Shown: one piece after another, positions 23,042 to 23,693 of the stretch
How the letters are laid out: every line of letters starts with the position of its first letter
Numbering within the stretch: position 1 is the stretch's first letter
DNA from: Gammaproteobacteria bacterium
GTDB taxonomy: Bacteria > Pseudomonadota > Gammaproteobacteria > Pseudomonadales > Azotimanducaceae
NCBI GenBank assembly: GCA_026706425.1
Contig: JAPOYW010000673.1
Coordinates: 1 to 23,693, forward strand
Direction: 5' to 3'
Length of the DNA stretch: 23,693 nucleotides
Program-made: the position numbers and the translations under genes
Notes under the pieces: model-generated
Database searches by the model: none
Seen by the model: the letters and a program-made list of their open reading frames with translations, nothing else
Told to the model about the DNA's origin: nothing

Positions 23042-23693
23042 GTGGTGGCGGCGCTCGAACCTGTAGACCGAATCGAGGTCACCAGCGACGAGGCGGGCCT
23101 CTTCTTGGTTGCAGGAAGTTTCGAGCCTCGATCCGTCCGGGCGACGACACTGCTTGATGGCAACCTTGATCGGGCAGTAGTGTTTAGCTACGACGACACA
23201 CTCGACACCGAGACGGGACGCCGGAACACGCGACAGATCGACGCCAGTTTGCGTGGGATGTCTCAGTCCGTGGAGGTGCTGCGCTGCCAAGTGGCCGACC
23301 CGTTTAGCGTCGTTAGTGCTTTTCACACCTACGTCACGCGGGAGCGGCTCGTCGGTGCCGTTCGATCCGTAGTCCTCGATGCAACGTGCTTCACCAAGCT
23401 GCACCTCCTTTTGCTGTTGCGGTTCTTGCGGGATTGGCTGGGCGTGGAGACCACTCGCATCTGTTACACGAAGCCTCTGGTGTATGCCACGGCGTTCGGG
23501 AAGGAGCTGAGCTACGGAATCCGCAAGACGGTGTACCTGCCGTACTGTGGCACGGAGTCACCAGGTGCCCGTACGGGCTTGATCGCGCTCCTTGGCCACG
23601 AACCGCGTCGCCTGGAAAGGCTCGTCCAGGAAATCGAGCCGGACCTTTGCGTCGTTCTCTTGGGCGAGCCGGTATTCACCGAGGACATGGCCG
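23042..23693 (+). CDS. Unrecognised protein, partner of the ATPase/TIR-like gene, 3' end outside window
   Basis: An open frame from GTG 23042 (or GTG 23045) runs uninterrupted to the right edge (~217 codons). I do not recognise the family. The sequence looks like an alpha/beta Rossmann-type protein: GLFLVAGSFEPRSVRATTLL, then a beta strand VVLDATCFTKLHLLLLLRFL, TRICYTKPLVYA, LSYGIRKTVYLPY, and LVQEIEPDLCVVLLGEPVF. It starts 6 bases after the ATPase stop, so the two are almost certainly co-transcribed and probably function together. No transmembrane segment or signal peptide is seen in the part present. Confidence 0.65.
   Translation, partial: MVAALEPVDRIEVTSDEAGLFLVAGSFEPRSVRATTLLDGNLDRAVVFSYDDTLDTETGRRNTRQIDASLRGMSQSVEVLRCQVADPFSVVSAFHTYVTRERLVGAVRSVVLDATCFTKLHLLLLLRFLRDWLGVETTRICYTKPLVYATAFGKELSYGIRKTVYLPYCGTESPGARTGLIALLGHEPRRLERLVQEIEPDLCVVLLGEPVFTEDMA

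Noticed and set aside
1..23693. CRISPR arrays, rRNA, insertion sequences, riboswitches
   Set aside because: No regularly spaced repeats, rRNA-like stretches, transposase motifs or paired terminal repeats were noticed on reading either strand.

Overview
The window is high-GC bacterial DNA, most likely from a proteobacterium. Its left edge holds the start of a respiratory complex I operon on the minus strand, read nuoA, nuoB, nuoCD. NuoC and NuoD are fused into one reading frame, an arrangement best known from gammaproteobacteria. I cannot name a genus.

From about 2.2 kb to the right edge the window is a dense cluster of conflict and defence genes with almost no housekeeping content. The order is: (1) 2241-5057 (+), a TOTE-type protein joining a primase-polymerase domain, a superfamily 2 helicase and a Vsr/DUF559-like nuclease. 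(2) 5065-5199 (-), a CopG/BrnA-like antitoxin remnant cut off where the TOTE gene ends. (3) 5406-6363 (-), an NYN-domain RNase-like gene broken by one frameshift. (4) 6569-11956 (-), a ~1,800-residue DUF1998 helicase resembling DruE of Druantia, also ending in a Vsr-like nuclease domain. (5) 12142-14078 (+), an AbiEi/AbiEii-like type IV toxin-antitoxin pair, divergent from the helicase, followed by a small HTH regulator. (6) 14814-17925 (+), a cytosine-C5 methyltransferase overlapping a GHKL-ATPase restriction enzyme of the BbrUII/HgiDII type. (7) 18044-18118 (+), an atypical tRNA-like gene with its own promoter and hairpin. (8) 18231-20319, the convergent three-Cys-motif pair TcmP and Gp37/Gp68 (DUF5131), overlapping tail to tail. 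(9) 20693-23035 (+), a P-loop ATPase fused to two tandem TIR/deoxyribosyltransferase-like domains, the second with its catalytic Glu replaced by Lys. It is followed at once by an unrecognised gene running off the right edge.

No integrase, transposase, IS end, CRISPR array or rRNA was seen. The island abuts the promoter side of the nuo operon. The parts least explained by known systems are the ATPase/tandem-TIR-like fusion with its partner, the DruE-like helicase paired with an NYN gene rather than with the usual Druantia partners, and the odd tRNA-like transcription unit. All functional calls come from reading motifs by eye; no database search was possible.
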